28,766 bases of DNA from Candidatus Schekmanbacteria bacterium RIFCSPLOWO2_02_FULL_38_14 (GCA_001790855.1 MGDH01000029.1:1-28766); one strand, 5' to 3'. Counted from the first letter of the stretch, positions 16,310 through 23,861 are shown. The notes: generated by a model from the letters alone, not told the origin. Numbers and translations: made by a program.

Positions 16310-16993
16310 ATGAAACTATCAGTTGTAATCCCTGTTTATAATGAAAAAAACACCATTAAAGACCTTATCAGGAAGGTAGATAGTGTAATTTCAGACAAAG
16401 AAATTATTATTGTTGATGATTACTCAACTGACGGAACAAGAGAAATACTAAAGTCATTGGAAGATAATAATAGATATAGAATCTTTTTCCATGATAAAAA
16501 CATGGGCAAAGGTGCAGCTTTAAGAACCGGATTCAAGTATGTGTCTGGTGATATTGTAATAATTCAGGATGCTGACCTTGAATATGATCCAAGAGAGTAC
16601 GAAAAACTTATTACCCCAATTATTGAAGGAAATGCTGATGTGGTTTTTGGTTCAAGATTTTTAGCCGGACCACATAGAGTTCTTCTTTTCTGGCATTATC
16701 TTGGAAACAAAATTTTAACAACACTTTCCAATATATTCACAAACCTTAATCTAACTGATATGGAAACATGTTATAAAGTTTTCAAGAAAGAAGTTTTAAA
16801 TGGTATTAATCTGAAATCCAACAGATTTGGGTTTGAACCGGAATTCACAGTAAAAATTGCAAAAAGAAGATATAGAATTTATGAAGTTCCAATTTCATAT
16901 TTTGGAAGAGATTACTCAGAAGGGAAAAAAATTACATGGAAAGACGGAATTATTGCCATATGGTGTATAATAAGATATAAAGTAAAAGATTAG
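16310..16993 (+). CDS. Family 2 glycosyltransferase, polyprenol-phosphate type
   Basis: 227 residues, GT-A fold of the DPM1-like group. Nucleotide-binding start [26 protein letters not shown] (D36-D37), [17 protein letters not shown], metal site QDADLEYDP (DAD at 87-89), VVFGSRF, and the acceptor-side segment [18 protein letters not shown]. It has no C-terminal membrane helices, so it is a soluble or peripheral enzyme that would transfer a sugar from a nucleotide donor to polyprenyl phosphate at the inner face of the membrane. Likely one transcript with the UbiA-like gene. Its last 4 bp overlap the convergent epimerase gene. Donor sugar unknown. Confidence 0.9.
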   Translation: MKLSVVIPVYNEKNTIKDLIRKVDSVISDKEIIIVDDYSTDGTREILKSLEDNNRYRIFFHDKNMGKGAALRTGFKYVSGDIVIIQDADLEYDPREYEKLITPIIEGNADVVFGSRFLAGPHRVLLFWHYLGNKILTTLSNIFTNLNLTDMETCYKVFKKEVLNGINLKSNRFGFEPEFTVKIAKRRYRIYEVPISYFGRDYSEGKKITWKDGIIAIWCIIRYKVKD

Positions 16994-17943
16994 ATAATAT
17001 TTTTCTCCTTAGCCTCTTTTATCCATTCAAATTCCCGTGCTAAACCTTCCTCGACCCCTACCTTTGGCAAAAAACCAAGCATTTTACGCGCCTTTGAAGT
17101 ATCAGCAAAAGTATCTTTAACATCCCCTTTCTGGCTTTCTATGCATCTTACTTTCAAATTAGATTTTACTGTTTTTTCAATAATTGCTAATGCCTTTTTT
17201 AAGCTTATTCTGCTGCCACCTCCAAGATTAAATATTTCACCTTCAACCCTGCTGTTTATTACTGCTATTGTTCCGTCAACAATATCTGAAACAAAAGTAA
17301 AGTCTCTTGTTTGTTCTCCGTCTCCATATACAATTATTTCTTTATCTTCAAGAATTGTTCTTAGAAAGATGTTGAATGCCATATCTGGCCTTTGTCTTGG
17401 ACCAAATACTGTGAAATACCTTAGGGAGACTACAGGAATATTGTAGTTTTTATAATATAAATCGCAAAGGTGCTCACAGGCTAGTTTTGTTACTCCATAA
17501 GGAGATATAGGCCTTACTTTTCCTTCTTCTCTCATAGGAAGGTCTTCTGTATCACCATAAACTGATGAAGAAGATGCGCATATAAACTTCTTTATTTTAA
17601 ATTCCTTTGATGCTTCTAAAAGTCTCTGGGTTGCCAGGACATTGTTTTCTGAGTAGATTGAAAAACTCTTTCCCCAGCTTGAACGAACTCCTGCTTGTGC
17701 AGCAAGATGAAAAACATAATCAGTTTCCTCCAAAAATTGAGCTAAATCTAGTTGTAGCAAGGAACCAGCAATAAGGCTGAATCCGGGCTGATAATTCAAT
17801 CTGCTTAAATTATATTCTTTTACTTTGCGAGGATAAAAATCTGTAAAAGAATCTATCCCTATAACATTTACCCCTATCCCTATGAGTCTCTCTGCAAGAT
17901 GGGACCCTATAAAACCGGCTACACCTGTGACTAATGCGCGCAT
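16990..17943 (-). CDS. NAD-dependent sugar-nucleotide epimerase (GalE/UDP-glucuronate epimerase-like)
   Basis: 317 residues, extended short-chain dehydrogenase. NAD-binding [15 protein letters not shown] (G7, G10, G13), [12 protein letters not shown], serine cluster CASSSSVYG (122-130), catalytic Y149-x3-K153 ([13 protein letters not shown]), [16 protein letters not shown], and the C-terminal [23 protein letters not shown] and FGPRQRPDM point to the UDP-glucuronate 4-epimerase / UDP-glucose 4-epimerase branch. It probably supplies an epimerised nucleotide sugar for surface polysaccharide, which fits the facing glycosyltransferase pair. Starts at ATG 17941-17943 without an evident ribosome-binding site. 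Confidence 0.93.
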   Translation of the reverse strand: MRALVTGVAGFIGSHLAERLIGIGVNVIGIDSFTDFYPRKVKEYNLSRLNYQPGFSLIAGSLLQLDLAQFLEETDYVFHLAAQAGVRSSWGKSFSIYSENNVLATQRLLEASKEFKIKKFICASSSSVYGDTEDLPMREEGKVRPISPYGVTKLACEHLCDLYYKNYNIPVVSLRYFTVFGPRQRPDMAFNIFLRTILEDKEIIVYGDGEQTRDFTFVSDIVDGTIAVINSRVEGEIFNLGGGSRISLKKALAIIEKTVKSNLKVRCIESQKGDVKDTFADTSKARKMLGFLPKVGVEEGLAREFEWIKEAKEKNII

Positions 17944-18007
17944 GGTCGCACAAGATAACTAAACTCTGCCTATAAAGCAAGAATTTTTATATAAGGCTAA
18001 AAAAAAA

Positions 18008-18036
18008 TTGACTTTATAAAAAACTTAAGCTATTTA
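18008..18036 (+). promoter_or_regulatory. Weak candidate promoter for the 18098-19742 operon
   Basis: TTGACT (18008-18013), 17 bp, TATTTA (18031-18036): good -35 and spacing, poor -10. It lies in the 154-bp divergent gap upstream of the repeat-protein gene. Confidence 0.3.
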
Positions 18037-18097
18037 AAAAAAAGGGGGAAAGCATCTTAGTTTCTTAATATAAGGAAAAAGCAACAAGGAGTGAAAA

Positions 18098-19156
18098 ATG
18101 GTTAAAAACCTTTTTATTTTTATCATTAGCGTTACATTCCTGCTTGGAATTTCAAACTGTAAAGCTATTAGCAGCGAAGAAAAAAGCCTTAATATAACCG
18201 AGCAGACATCAAAACAAGACCAAGCCATTGCAGGCACTCCTGCATCACCGGAACAAACAGCAAAACCCGAGGAACAACAAGTTGCCAAACCCAAAGAACG
18301 TGTAAAAATAGTGAAAGGTAAAGACGGCAAACCAGAAGAATGGCACTATTGGGTTGGTAAAATTAGAGTCAAAGTCGGTTATGATACTAACAAAGATGGA
18401 AATGAAGATGTATGGCAAACCCTTGATAAACAAGGAAAAATAACAAAAGTTGAGCGAGATTCAAACTACGACGGAAAGGCTGATATCTGGCAGTATTTGA
18501 CCGAAGGAGAATTAGAAAAAGCTGAAGCCGACCAGGATTTTGATGGGAAGATAGACAGAATACAATATTTTAAAAACGGGAAAATTGTAAAGGAAGAAAT
18601 CGACTCAAATAAAAATGGGAAAATTGATACTTGGAGCTATTTTAATGAAAACGGAAAAGTAGCTGAAATTAATGCAGATACTAATGAAGATGGAATTATT
18701 GATAGAAAACAGTTTTATGGCCCAAACCAGGAACTTGCAAGGATCGAAATTGATAGGAATAAAGACAAAAAATCTGATTTATTTGAATTTTATGAAAAAG
18801 GTGAAAGGACAAGAATAGAAGTAGATAACAATTTTGATGGAAAAATTGATGAATGGGATTCCCTAAGAAACAATTCCTTGGTCAAAAGAGCGCTTGATGA
18901 GAACAAAGATGGGAAACCTGACAGGTGGGAATACTATGAGGGAAAATATATATTAAAAGTAGAAGAAGACTCGAACAAAGACGGAAGAATTGGCAGTTGG
19001 GAATATTACAAAAACGGAAGATTAAGCAGGCGTGGAAAGGATACCAACAAAGACGGCAAAGTAGATAAATGGGAGTACTATGAAGGAGATAGGCTGGTAA
19101 AAACAGAAGAAGATACTGACGGAGATGGCAAACCTGACACAACAGCGCTTTATTAA
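18098..19156 (+). CDS. Exported protein built of eleven EF-hand-like Asp/Asn/Gly repeats
   Basis: 352 residues. An N-terminal hydrophobic signal ends ISNC (Cys21); Asn before Cys is not ideal for a lipobox, so lipoprotein or plain secretion are both possible. A Pro/Gln/Lys linker (30-75) precedes eleven repeats of about 24 residues from residue 96 to the end. The consensus is D-x-N-x-DG-K-x-D-x-W-x-Y-Y-x-x-G-x-L-x-K-x-E, e.g. DTNKDGKVDKWEYYE. The DxNxDGxxD part matches the calcium loop of EF-hand, dockerin and thrombospondin type 3 repeats. The aromatic/Gly half resembles MORN or YD-type strands. It likely binds Ca2+ in the periplasm or on the surface. AAGGAGTG precedes the ATG. Function unknown. 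Confidence 0.8.
   Translation: MVKNLFIFIISVTFLLGISNCKAISSEEKSLNITEQTSKQDQAIAGTPASPEQTAKPEEQQVAKPKERVKIVKGKDGKPEEWHYWVGKIRVKVGYDTNKDGNEDVWQTLDKQGKITKVERDSNYDGKADIWQYLTEGELEKAEADQDFDGKIDRIQYFKNGKIVKEEIDSNKNGKIDTWSYFNENGKVAEINADTNEDGIIDRKQFYGPNQELARIEIDRNKDKKSDLFEFYEKGERTRIEVDNNFDGKIDEWDSLRNNSLVKRALDENKDGKPDRWEYYEGKYILKVEEDSNKDGRIGSWEYYKNGRLSRRGKDTNKDGKVDKWEYYEGDRLVKTEEDTDGDGKPDTTALY
18383..19140 (+). repeat. Tandem coding repeats, about 72 bp per unit, eleven units
   Basis: In-frame units each beginning with codons for D-x-N/D-x-D-G. The units differ at the DNA level (e.g. GATACTAACAAAGATGGA versus GATACCAACAAAGACGGC), so the array is old and held by selection on protein, not a recent expansion. 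The sixth unit (DRNKDKKSD) has lost the glycine and the ninth (DSNKDGRIG) the last aspartate. Confidence 0.85.
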
Positions 19157-19177
19157 AGCTACAATATCTAATTAAAT

Positions 19178-19537
19178 ATGACAACGGAGGAGTTTGAAAG
19201 GATTGTTGAAGAAACTATCTTAAACCTGCCTAAAAGATTTAAAAAAAGAATTGAGAACTTGGCAGTAGTAATAGAAGATGAACCATCCTATGAGATTCTG
19301 TCACATCTAAATTTAAAATCTAAAAAAAGTCTTTTAGGTTTGTACCAAGGTATACCTATTACAAAAAGAGATTCTAATTATTGCAATGTACTTCCAGATA
19401 AAATAACTATCTTTAAAAAACCTATTGAAGCCTTAAATCAGGAAAAAGAAAAGCTTAAGGATATAATAAGTAAGGTTGTAATTCACGAAATAGGCCATTA
19501 CTTTGGAATGAGCGAGAATGATCTTGAGCAAATATAA
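19178..19537 (+). CDS. Small zincin-like metallopeptidase (PF06262 family)
   Basis: 119 residues. The C-terminal HEIGHYFGMSENDL gives HExxH (H103, E104, H107) with the downstream acidic residue of the family. The N-terminal part (FERIVEETILNLPKRFKKRI, then NLAVVIEDEP) is the typical start of this family of minimal zincins, annotated as possible acetylmuramyl or other peptidases; no substrate is firmly known. No signal peptide, so cytosolic. It lies 21 bp after the repeat-protein gene and overlaps the next gene by 20 bp, so the three are probably one operon. Confidence 0.88.
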   Translation: MTTEEFERIVEETILNLPKRFKKRIENLAVVIEDEPSYEILSHLNLKSKKSLLGLYQGIPITKRDSNYCNVLPDKITIFKKPIEALNQEKEKLKDIISKVVIHEIGHYFGMSENDLEQI

Positions 19538-19742
19538 AAAGAGTAATTCTATTCCAAAATTGATATATTTTATCGGAAGAGGTCTTCAGGTTATTGGAAT
19601 AATATTTACAAGCATATCCTTGCTTTTATTCGGGAAAATTGGAGTAGGTGGAGCTATGGCTCCTCCAATGATAGCTGCAGTTATTGGAGGTTTCTGGTTT
19701 TTTATAGGCTGGCTCTGTGTAAGAACAGGAATCAAAACCTGA
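19518..19742 (+). CDS. Small two-helix membrane protein
   Basis: 74 residues. A short basic N-terminus is followed by two hydrophobic helices (about 14-38 and 47-70) separated by GKIGVGGAMAPP; RGLQVIGIIFTSISLLLF and GGFWFFIGWLCVRTGIK are well-formed membrane segments. The overall pattern (xxGxGLQVxGL, LL, then a second helix) recalls small unnamed proteins that I associate with delta-like and Nitrospirota genomes. It overlaps the zincin gene by 20 bp in another frame and ends 3 bp before the convergent plsC stop. Role unknown. Confidence 0.65.
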   Translation: MILSKYKKSNSIPKLIYFIGRGLQVIGIIFTSISLLLFGKIGVGGAMAPPMIAAVIGGFWFFIGWLCVRTGIKT

Positions 19743-19745
19743 TAT

Positions 19746-20393
19746 TTATCTTGTTTTTAGTTTCTTTAGCTCCTCAATTAATTCATCAACTATCATTTTA
19801 TAAGTTTCTTTAGTTGGTTCTAGATTTTTATAATGGCTAAAGTTCATTGGTTTCCCTATATTAACGATTATCAATTTAAAAAAAGATGGAAATCGTTTAT
19901 GAACAGGCAAAAATTTTTCCATACCATTAGCGCAGAGAGGAATAACTGGTGCGTTGGTTTCATAAATTATTTTTCCTACACCTTTTGATCCCTGACCAAT
20001 CTCTCCATCTCTACTCCTTGTCCCCTCAGGATGTATTATAACAATATTATCCTGAGATAATTCGACTATTTTTTTCATAACAGCTACATTATATCTTCCC
20101 CTAAGTACAGGAAAAGCACCCCATCCTTTGTACATAATTGACAGCAAAGGATTCTTAAAAAGCTCTATCTTTGCCGGAAAAAATGCCATCCTTGGGAAAA
20201 ATATAGGTCCAATTAAAAATGAATCCAAAGCAGAAACATGGTTTGCCATAATCAGCATTCCGCCTTTTTTAGGAATATTTTCTTTCCCTCTAATTTGAGT
20301 TCTATTAAAAACCCTGAAAATTATAAAACAAAGAAGCACACAAGGAACAAACCAAAATAAGTAAACTAAAAGGCTAAAAAAAATTTTTACCAT
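19746..20393 (-). CDS. plsC: 1-acyl-glycerol-3-phosphate acyltransferase
   Basis: 215 residues from the ATG at 20391-20393. A TTG at 20430-20432 would add 13 residues but has no ribosome-binding site (nor is one obvious for the ATG). One N-terminal membrane helix, then the acyltransferase motifs: NHVSALDSFL (HX4D), the block AFFPAKIELFKNPL with GWGAFPVLRG, HPEGTRSRDGEIGQGSKG (motif III) and NAPVIPLCANG (motif IV). It acylates lysophosphatidic acid to phosphatidic acid at the inner membrane for phospholipid synthesis. It faces the 18098-19742 genes with a 3-bp gap. Confidence 0.93.
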   Translation of the reverse strand: MVKIFFSLLVYLFWFVPCVLLCFIIFRVFNRTQIRGKENIPKKGGMLIMANHVSALDSFLIGPIFFPRMAFFPAKIELFKNPLLSIMYKGWGAFPVLRGRYNVAVMKKIVELSQDNIVIIHPEGTRSRDGEIGQGSKGVGKIIYETNAPVIPLCANGMEKFLPVHKRFPSFFKLIIVNIGKPMNFSHYKNLEPTKETYKMIVDELIEELKKLKTR

Positions 20394-20612
20394 ATTGGCT
20401 AAAGAAATAATTCCAAACTTATCAGTTTCCAATTGACAAAGAAAAGAAAAAATCCAATATTGTTAAAACTATATCTTTTCAAAATTCATATACTGAATTG
20501 CTATTAAGATAAAACATTAATAACCGACTGAATGATTAGTTAAATATTTAACCAATCAACAAAAAGATATATCCCATAAAATAAAATTTCAATAACAAAA
20601 GTTTTTATTATT

Positions 20613-22433
20613 ATGAAAATAAAACAATTATTCAAAAAAAAAGCATTTTTAATTTTTCTGACTCTTCTGTTTCTTGTCTTTTCTTTTGATATTAAATTAT
20701 TACGCAGTGATGAAATTTATCCTGATTACTTAGGAGAATTCTATTTCAATTATGCTGAAAAGGTTTTTAATGACGGAAGGTACTCAGAAGCAAGATCCTG
20801 TTATCTTACAGTTATGTTAAACTATAAAGATAAGCCCTTTGCTAAGATAGCAAAAGAAAAGTCAGAAAAATGCTGGAACATAATAAAAGAAAGCAGAGAG
20901 CTTGATATCATTGAAGAAAATAAAAAAGAAGGAGTAATTGAGATAACTTATGAAATAGTCAACAAATCAAAAAAGAAGCTTTTAATAAGCTATTATATTG
21001 AAAGAGGAGTTTCAGTAAACAATTTCCTTAGCAGTAAAACCGAACAAGCAGAATATGATGTCTATCTGAAACCCGGACAAAAGATTAGGGAAAACTATTT
21101 AATTTTGAGAAGATTTTTCTGGGATGAAAGATATAAAATTGACATAAAAGAAACCTTGTTCCTCGACAATAATGAGGATACTGATGTAAATGCAAAACCA
21201 ATAAAGTGGGGAAGTATATATCAGGGAGAATTAAAGCTACTCGAAGCTTTAAGGGAAAGGGAATTAAAAAAGTCATTAGCGGAATGGAAAGAAAAGAACA
21301 AGAGCAATCAAATAGCGATTAATGTTATAAAAGGTATTCTCCTTATAGCAGGAACTGTAGGCTTAATTTTCCTGATCTTGAAAATTCTAAAGAACAAAAG
21401 ACTTGATGACAATATAAGAACCACAGAAATTGTTCCTGGAAAAGATATCTACGGCGGTGAAATGGAGTTTAGAAGCCTGAAAGAAAGGGAAATTGAAAAT
21501 GCGTTAAAAAAAGGAGAAGCATCTGCTATAGTAAAATATTTTCAGTCCGAATTCCCGCTTACTGAAATTATTTACTGGGAAAATAGAAATATTTTAACAT
21601 TAAAAATGGAAATTGAGCCTACTCATTACATCTCAAAAGAAAAGATTTCTGTAAGAGAAATTGGCTTGGATTACAGAAATCAAACCTTATCTGAAGCTAT
21701 GACAATTGTTTATAAAATTTTTGATGCAAAAATAATAGAAAATTTCATTGATATTGTAAGAGTTGAGTTCATAAGTAATTTCATTGATAAATATGGCCAT
21801 CCTTTAAAGGGATGTATTTTAAGCCTCGAAGCGCCAAGAAAAGAGGTTCAGAAAATAGTCAGGAAGAACTTTGATGTGAATAATGCTTTTGAAATATTCA
21901 GTGTCTATTATCAAACAGATGACAACTACAAGCCAAGGAAGGTAATTTCTCACAAAGAAATAGATGAACAAAAATACGGTATTGGTGAAAACAAGATAGA
22001 ACAATTTGAAGAAAGTTTGGGGTTAAATATTGAAAATTTATTTGAACAAGAATATGAAAATCTTATAAAAGTTTTTCTGGAAAATTTAGGTTTAGCAATC
22101 TGGGACTGCAAGAAAATTGAGCAGAGAGGAATTTACATAACTGCTTACTATTATCAGCCAATTTTAAAGGGGAAATATATCATATTTGCAAGGAATCATA
22201 CTTATTCAAGTTTTGTAGAGGTCAGAGAAGTCAGAGAACTCTTTGGAATACTCATTCATGAGTCAGCTCAAAAGGGGATATTAATTGCCTTATCAGATTT
22301 TACTAATGAATCAATAGAATTCAGTAAGGAAAAACCATTAGAGCTTATCAACCGCAAAAATTTGGAGCTGCTGCTGCAAAAACATATAGACCAAAGTTAC
22401 CTTAAGAAAATGAACCTTATGGTTGTTAAGTAG
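20613..22433 (+). CDS. Unrecognised 606-residue membrane-anchored protein
   Basis: I do not recognise this family. Visible: an N-terminal hydrophobic segment (about 12-27), a helical TPR-like stretch (about 40-92: YFNYAEKVFNDGRYSEARSC), a beta-rich region (100-200), a second membrane helix at about 237-258 (NVIKGILLIAGTVGLIFLIL), then a large soluble Lys/Glu/Ile-rich C-terminal half without Cys-His clusters or nucleotide motifs. Topology suggests a periplasmic N-terminal part and a cytoplasmic C-terminal part of about 350 residues. The last third (NRKNLELLLQKHIDQSYLKK at the end) might fold like a restriction-type or nucleotide-sensing module, but I have no firm support. Start ATG lacks a ribosome-binding site; terminator at 22519-22546. 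Confidence 0.7.
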   Translation: MKIKQLFKKKAFLIFLTLLFLVFSFDIKLLRSDEIYPDYLGEFYFNYAEKVFNDGRYSEARSCYLTVMLNYKDKPFAKIAKEKSEKCWNIIKESRELDIIEENKKEGVIEITYEIVNKSKKKLLISYYIERGVSVNNFLSSKTEQAEYDVYLKPGQKIRENYLILRRFFWDERYKIDIKETLFLDNNEDTDVNAKPIKWGSIYQGELKLLEALRERELKKSLAEWKEKNKSNQIAINVIKGILLIAGTVGLIFLILKILKNKRLDDNIRTTEIVPGKDIYGGEMEFRSLKEREIENALKKGEASAIVKYFQSEFPLTEIIYWENRNILTLKMEIEPTHYISKEKISVREIGLDYRNQTLSEAMTIVYKIFDAKIIENFIDIVRVEFISNFIDKYGHPLKGCILSLEAPRKEVQKIVRKNFDVNNAFEIFSVYYQTDDNYKPRKVISHKEIDEQKYGIGENKIEQFEESLGLNIENLFEQEYENLIKVFLENLGLAIWDCKKIEQRGIYITAYYYQPILKGKYIIFARNHTYSSFVEVREVRELFGILIHESAQKGILIALSDFTNESIEFSKEKPLELINRKNLELLLQKHIDQSYLKKMNLMVVK

Positions 22434-22479
22434 TTTTTCATTTCATTCTATCTATTGGATTAAAACAAGACTTAAAAAT

Positions 22480-22596
22480 AAAAAATGTCTAAAAATTGAA
22501 CAGTTTTATTTATTGATTAACCTATTGATTTATAGGTTTATTTTTTAACAATAAGCATTTGTTTAAAAAAAACTGTTGGTTTTTTGGACATTTTTT
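22480..22596. mobile_element. 117-bp imperfect inverted repeat, MITE-like
   Basis: Left arm 22480-22507 and the reverse complement of right arm 22569-22596 agree at 24 of 28 positions; both begin AAAAAATGTC and end AACAGTTTT. Both ends are flanked by TA (22479-22480 and 22597-22598), the target duplicated by Tc1/mariner and IS630 elements. The interior is non-coding and contains a smaller perfect hairpin. That is the build of a miniature inverted-repeat element, but one copy alone cannot prove mobility. It may instead be an extended terminator. Confidence 0.4.
22519..22546 (+). terminator. Rho-independent terminator of the 20613-22433 gene
   Basis: AACCTAT (22519-22525) pairs with ATAGGTT (22532-22538) around a 6-nt loop, followed by TATTTTTT. 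It lies 86 bp after the stop codon, inside the larger inverted repeat. Confidence 0.6.
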
Positions 22597-22690
22597 TAGG
22601 GAAAGAGAAAGATTTATCAACTGGAGCCCGAGGAGAGAAAAATCTTTTTGATATATTTTTGTCAATAAAATCTGTTAGTTAATTTATTTA

Positions 22691-22719
22691 TTGCAATCTA
22701 AAAGAAAAGTTGGTATAGT
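22691..22719 (+). promoter_or_regulatory. Upstream promoter P1 of the poly-Asp gene
   Basis: TTGCAA (22691-22696), 17 bp, TATAGT (22714-22719). The -10 lies in GGTATAGTTTTT, which recurs exactly at P2. The same stretch also fits a sigma54 layout (GG at 22712, ten bases, GC at 22724), so the sigma factor is not certain. Confidence 0.45.
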
Positions 22720-22743
22720 TTTTGCTTATAATAAAGCCTATTT

Positions 22744-22779
22744 GAGGAGATTTGAAAAATCGTTATTTTTCTTTTCCTC
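22744..22779 (+). promoter_or_regulatory. Hairpin between the tandem promoters
   Basis: GAGGA (22744-22748) pairs with TCCTC (22775-22779) and inside it GAAAAAT (22754-22760) pairs with ATTTTTC (22765-22771) around CGTT. Only transcripts from P1 would carry it. It ends 3 bp before the P2 -35 and could act as an operator or as an attenuator-like leader element. No T-tract follows. Confidence 0.4.
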
Positions 22780-22781
22780 GG

Positions 22782-22810
22782 TTGACATTATATAGAGAAA
22801 TCGGTATAGT
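22782..22810 (+). promoter_or_regulatory. Proximal sigma70 promoter P2 of the poly-Asp gene
   Basis: Perfect TTGACA (22782-22787), 17 bp, TATAGT (22805-22810). Transcription would begin near 22817, about 36 nt before the ATG. The best promoter in the window. Confidence 0.65.
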
Positions 22811-22852
22811 TTTTTTAAAGATTAAACCTCTTTTTCTTATAGGAGATTTAGT

Positions 22853-23320
22853 ATGAGATACAAATTAATCACAATTATTAGCTTATCATTATTTTTCTTT
22901 TCATCATTCAGTATTATAGAGAGCGCTGGGACACTTAAAATTAGTGGAAGGGTTTTTGATGATAAGCACTGTAAGGGCCATAAAAATTTAGGAAAGGGGC
23001 ATGGAATAGGTGGGGTTACTATAACATTAACCCCGGGTCCTATCGTTACCTTGACTAACTCTACTGGTGACTACTCATTTACAGGCCTTTCTGCAGGGAC
23101 ATATGTGGTTACTGAAACTGATCCAGCAGGTTATTGCAGCGCAACTCCAAATTCGATAACTGTTAACTTAGTAAAAAAAGATGCTAAGCATCAAAATTTT
23201 GGAGATAGTAAGATATCTGTAAGTCCCCCTGGAAAATCCTGTTGCGATGATGACGATGATGACGATGATGACGATGATGATGACGACGACGATGATGATG
23301 ACGACGACGACGATGATTAG
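22853..23320 (+). CDS. Secreted Cna-B/SdrD-like protein with a C-terminal run of 24 Asp
   Basis: 155 residues. Signal peptide (about 1-25, ending IIESAG), then one beta domain (28-115: LKISGRVFDDKHC, IGGVTITLTPG, LTNSTGDYSFTGLSAGTYVV, TETDPAGY). The GDYSFTGLSAGTYVVTETDP block is the hallmark of Cna-B/SdrD B-like or carboxypeptidase-regulatory-like domains of surface proteins. A short linker with SCC leads to an uninterrupted acidic tail of 24 aspartates that forms the C-terminus. Such a tail would bind Ca2+, other cations or mineral surfaces. No LPXTG, PEP-CTERM or other sorting motif follows. ATAGGAG precedes the ATG. Expressed from tandem promoters P1 and P2; 11 bp from the convergent DUF1844 gene. 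Confidence 0.85.
   Translation: MRYKLITIISLSLFFFSSFSIIESAGTLKISGRVFDDKHCKGHKNLGKGHGIGGVTITLTPGPIVTLTNSTGDYSFTGLSAGTYVVTETDPAGYCSATPNSITVNLVKKDAKHQNFGDSKISVSPPGKSCCDDDDDDDDDDDDDDDDDDDDDDDD
23246..23317 (+). repeat. GAT/GAC trinucleotide tract encoding 24 Asp
   Basis: 24 consecutive Asp codons, 14 GAT and 10 GAC, directly before the TAG. The early part follows a GAT-GAT-GAC rhythm (three units), i.e. a 9-bp repeat; the later part has longer runs of each codon. Slippage would change tail length without shifting the frame. Confidence 0.95.
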
Positions 23321-23331
23321 TAAGAAATTAT

Positions 23332-23814
23332 TTAGCTTCCCTTTACATATTTCATTCTAAGCTCATAGAGAAGGTTTTCTAATAGCTGTTCCTCATGTAT
23401 TGTTAGGTTATTCTTAGTCTTTTCGTGAAGCATTCCAATTATATCAATGGTCTGTTTTGCTAAGTCTAAGTTTTTCTCTTTTTCTTGAGTAATAGGGTCC
23501 GGAACTTCTCCAAGATGCATCATAGTCTGTGTGCCTAAAGACAGGATAAAAGAAGAAAAATCTATTTCAGATGGAGAAAATTCTTTATCTATATTTTCTT
23601 CTGTAACATCGCTCTTAAGAAAAGGGTCTGACTTTTTTCTTCCAAATAGTTTTTCTCTAAAGGTTTTCTTTTTATCTTCTCTGTGTTCAGTTTCTGATAC
23701 TTTGTTTTTATTAATATCAGTCCTTCCATTTTGCTCCACTTCTTGAGAAATTCTGGAAGAAAATCTTTTATCAGTTACTTTAAATCCCGGTTCTTTTTCA
23801 TTTTCTTCTGACAT
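23332..23814 (-). CDS. DUF1844 protein
   Basis: 160 residues: a highly charged, disordered N-terminal half (residues 1-80, rich in Lys, Glu, Ser) and a C-terminal DUF1844 helical domain (about 84-158: DFSSFILSLGTQTMMHLGEV, TIDIIGMLHEKTKNNLT, EEQLLENLLYELRMKYV). The family is widespread in delta-like bacteria, Acidobacteria and Planctomycetes with unknown function. It has no signal peptide. It lies 47 bp downstream of the DUF4340 gene on the same strand and may belong to the ABC operon. The ATG lacks a strong ribosome-binding site. Confidence 0.85.
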   Translation of the reverse strand: MSEENEKEPGFKVTDKRFSSRISQEVEQNGRTDINKNKVSETEHREDKKKTFREKLFGRKKSDPFLKSDVTEENIDKEFSPSEIDFSSFILSLGTQTMMHLGEVPDPITQEKEKNLDLAKQTIDIIGMLHEKTKNNLTIHEEQLLENLLYELRMKYVKGS

Positions 23815-23861
23815 AAGCTTTTTCTTGGAGCTATTTATTTAGCCATTTAACTTAAAATTAT

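Larger units (their letters stand above)
22434..22852. other. 419-bp intergenic region rich in structures and promoters
   Basis: No coding sequence. From left to right: an imperfect inverted repeat (22480-22596) with an intrinsic terminator nested in it, a second stem at 22606-22649 (AGAAAGATTT with AAATCTTTTT around a G-rich loop containing GGAGCCCGAGG), a first promoter (22691-22719), a hairpin (22744-22779), a second promoter (22782-22810), and the ribosome-binding site AGGAG of the poly-Asp gene. Confidence 0.6.

Noticed and set aside
22710-22726. Sigma54-type promoter (TTGG, then GC after ten bases) as the only promoter of the poly-Asp gene
   Set aside because: The same bases form the -10 of a 17-bp-spaced sigma70 promoter, and the second copy of GGTATAGTTTTT (22803-22814) lacks the GC. 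Kept only as an alternative for P1.
23246-23317. CRISPR-like or minisatellite array
   Set aside because: The GAT/GAC tract has no spacers; it is simply the codon run for poly-Asp at the end of an otherwise normal gene.
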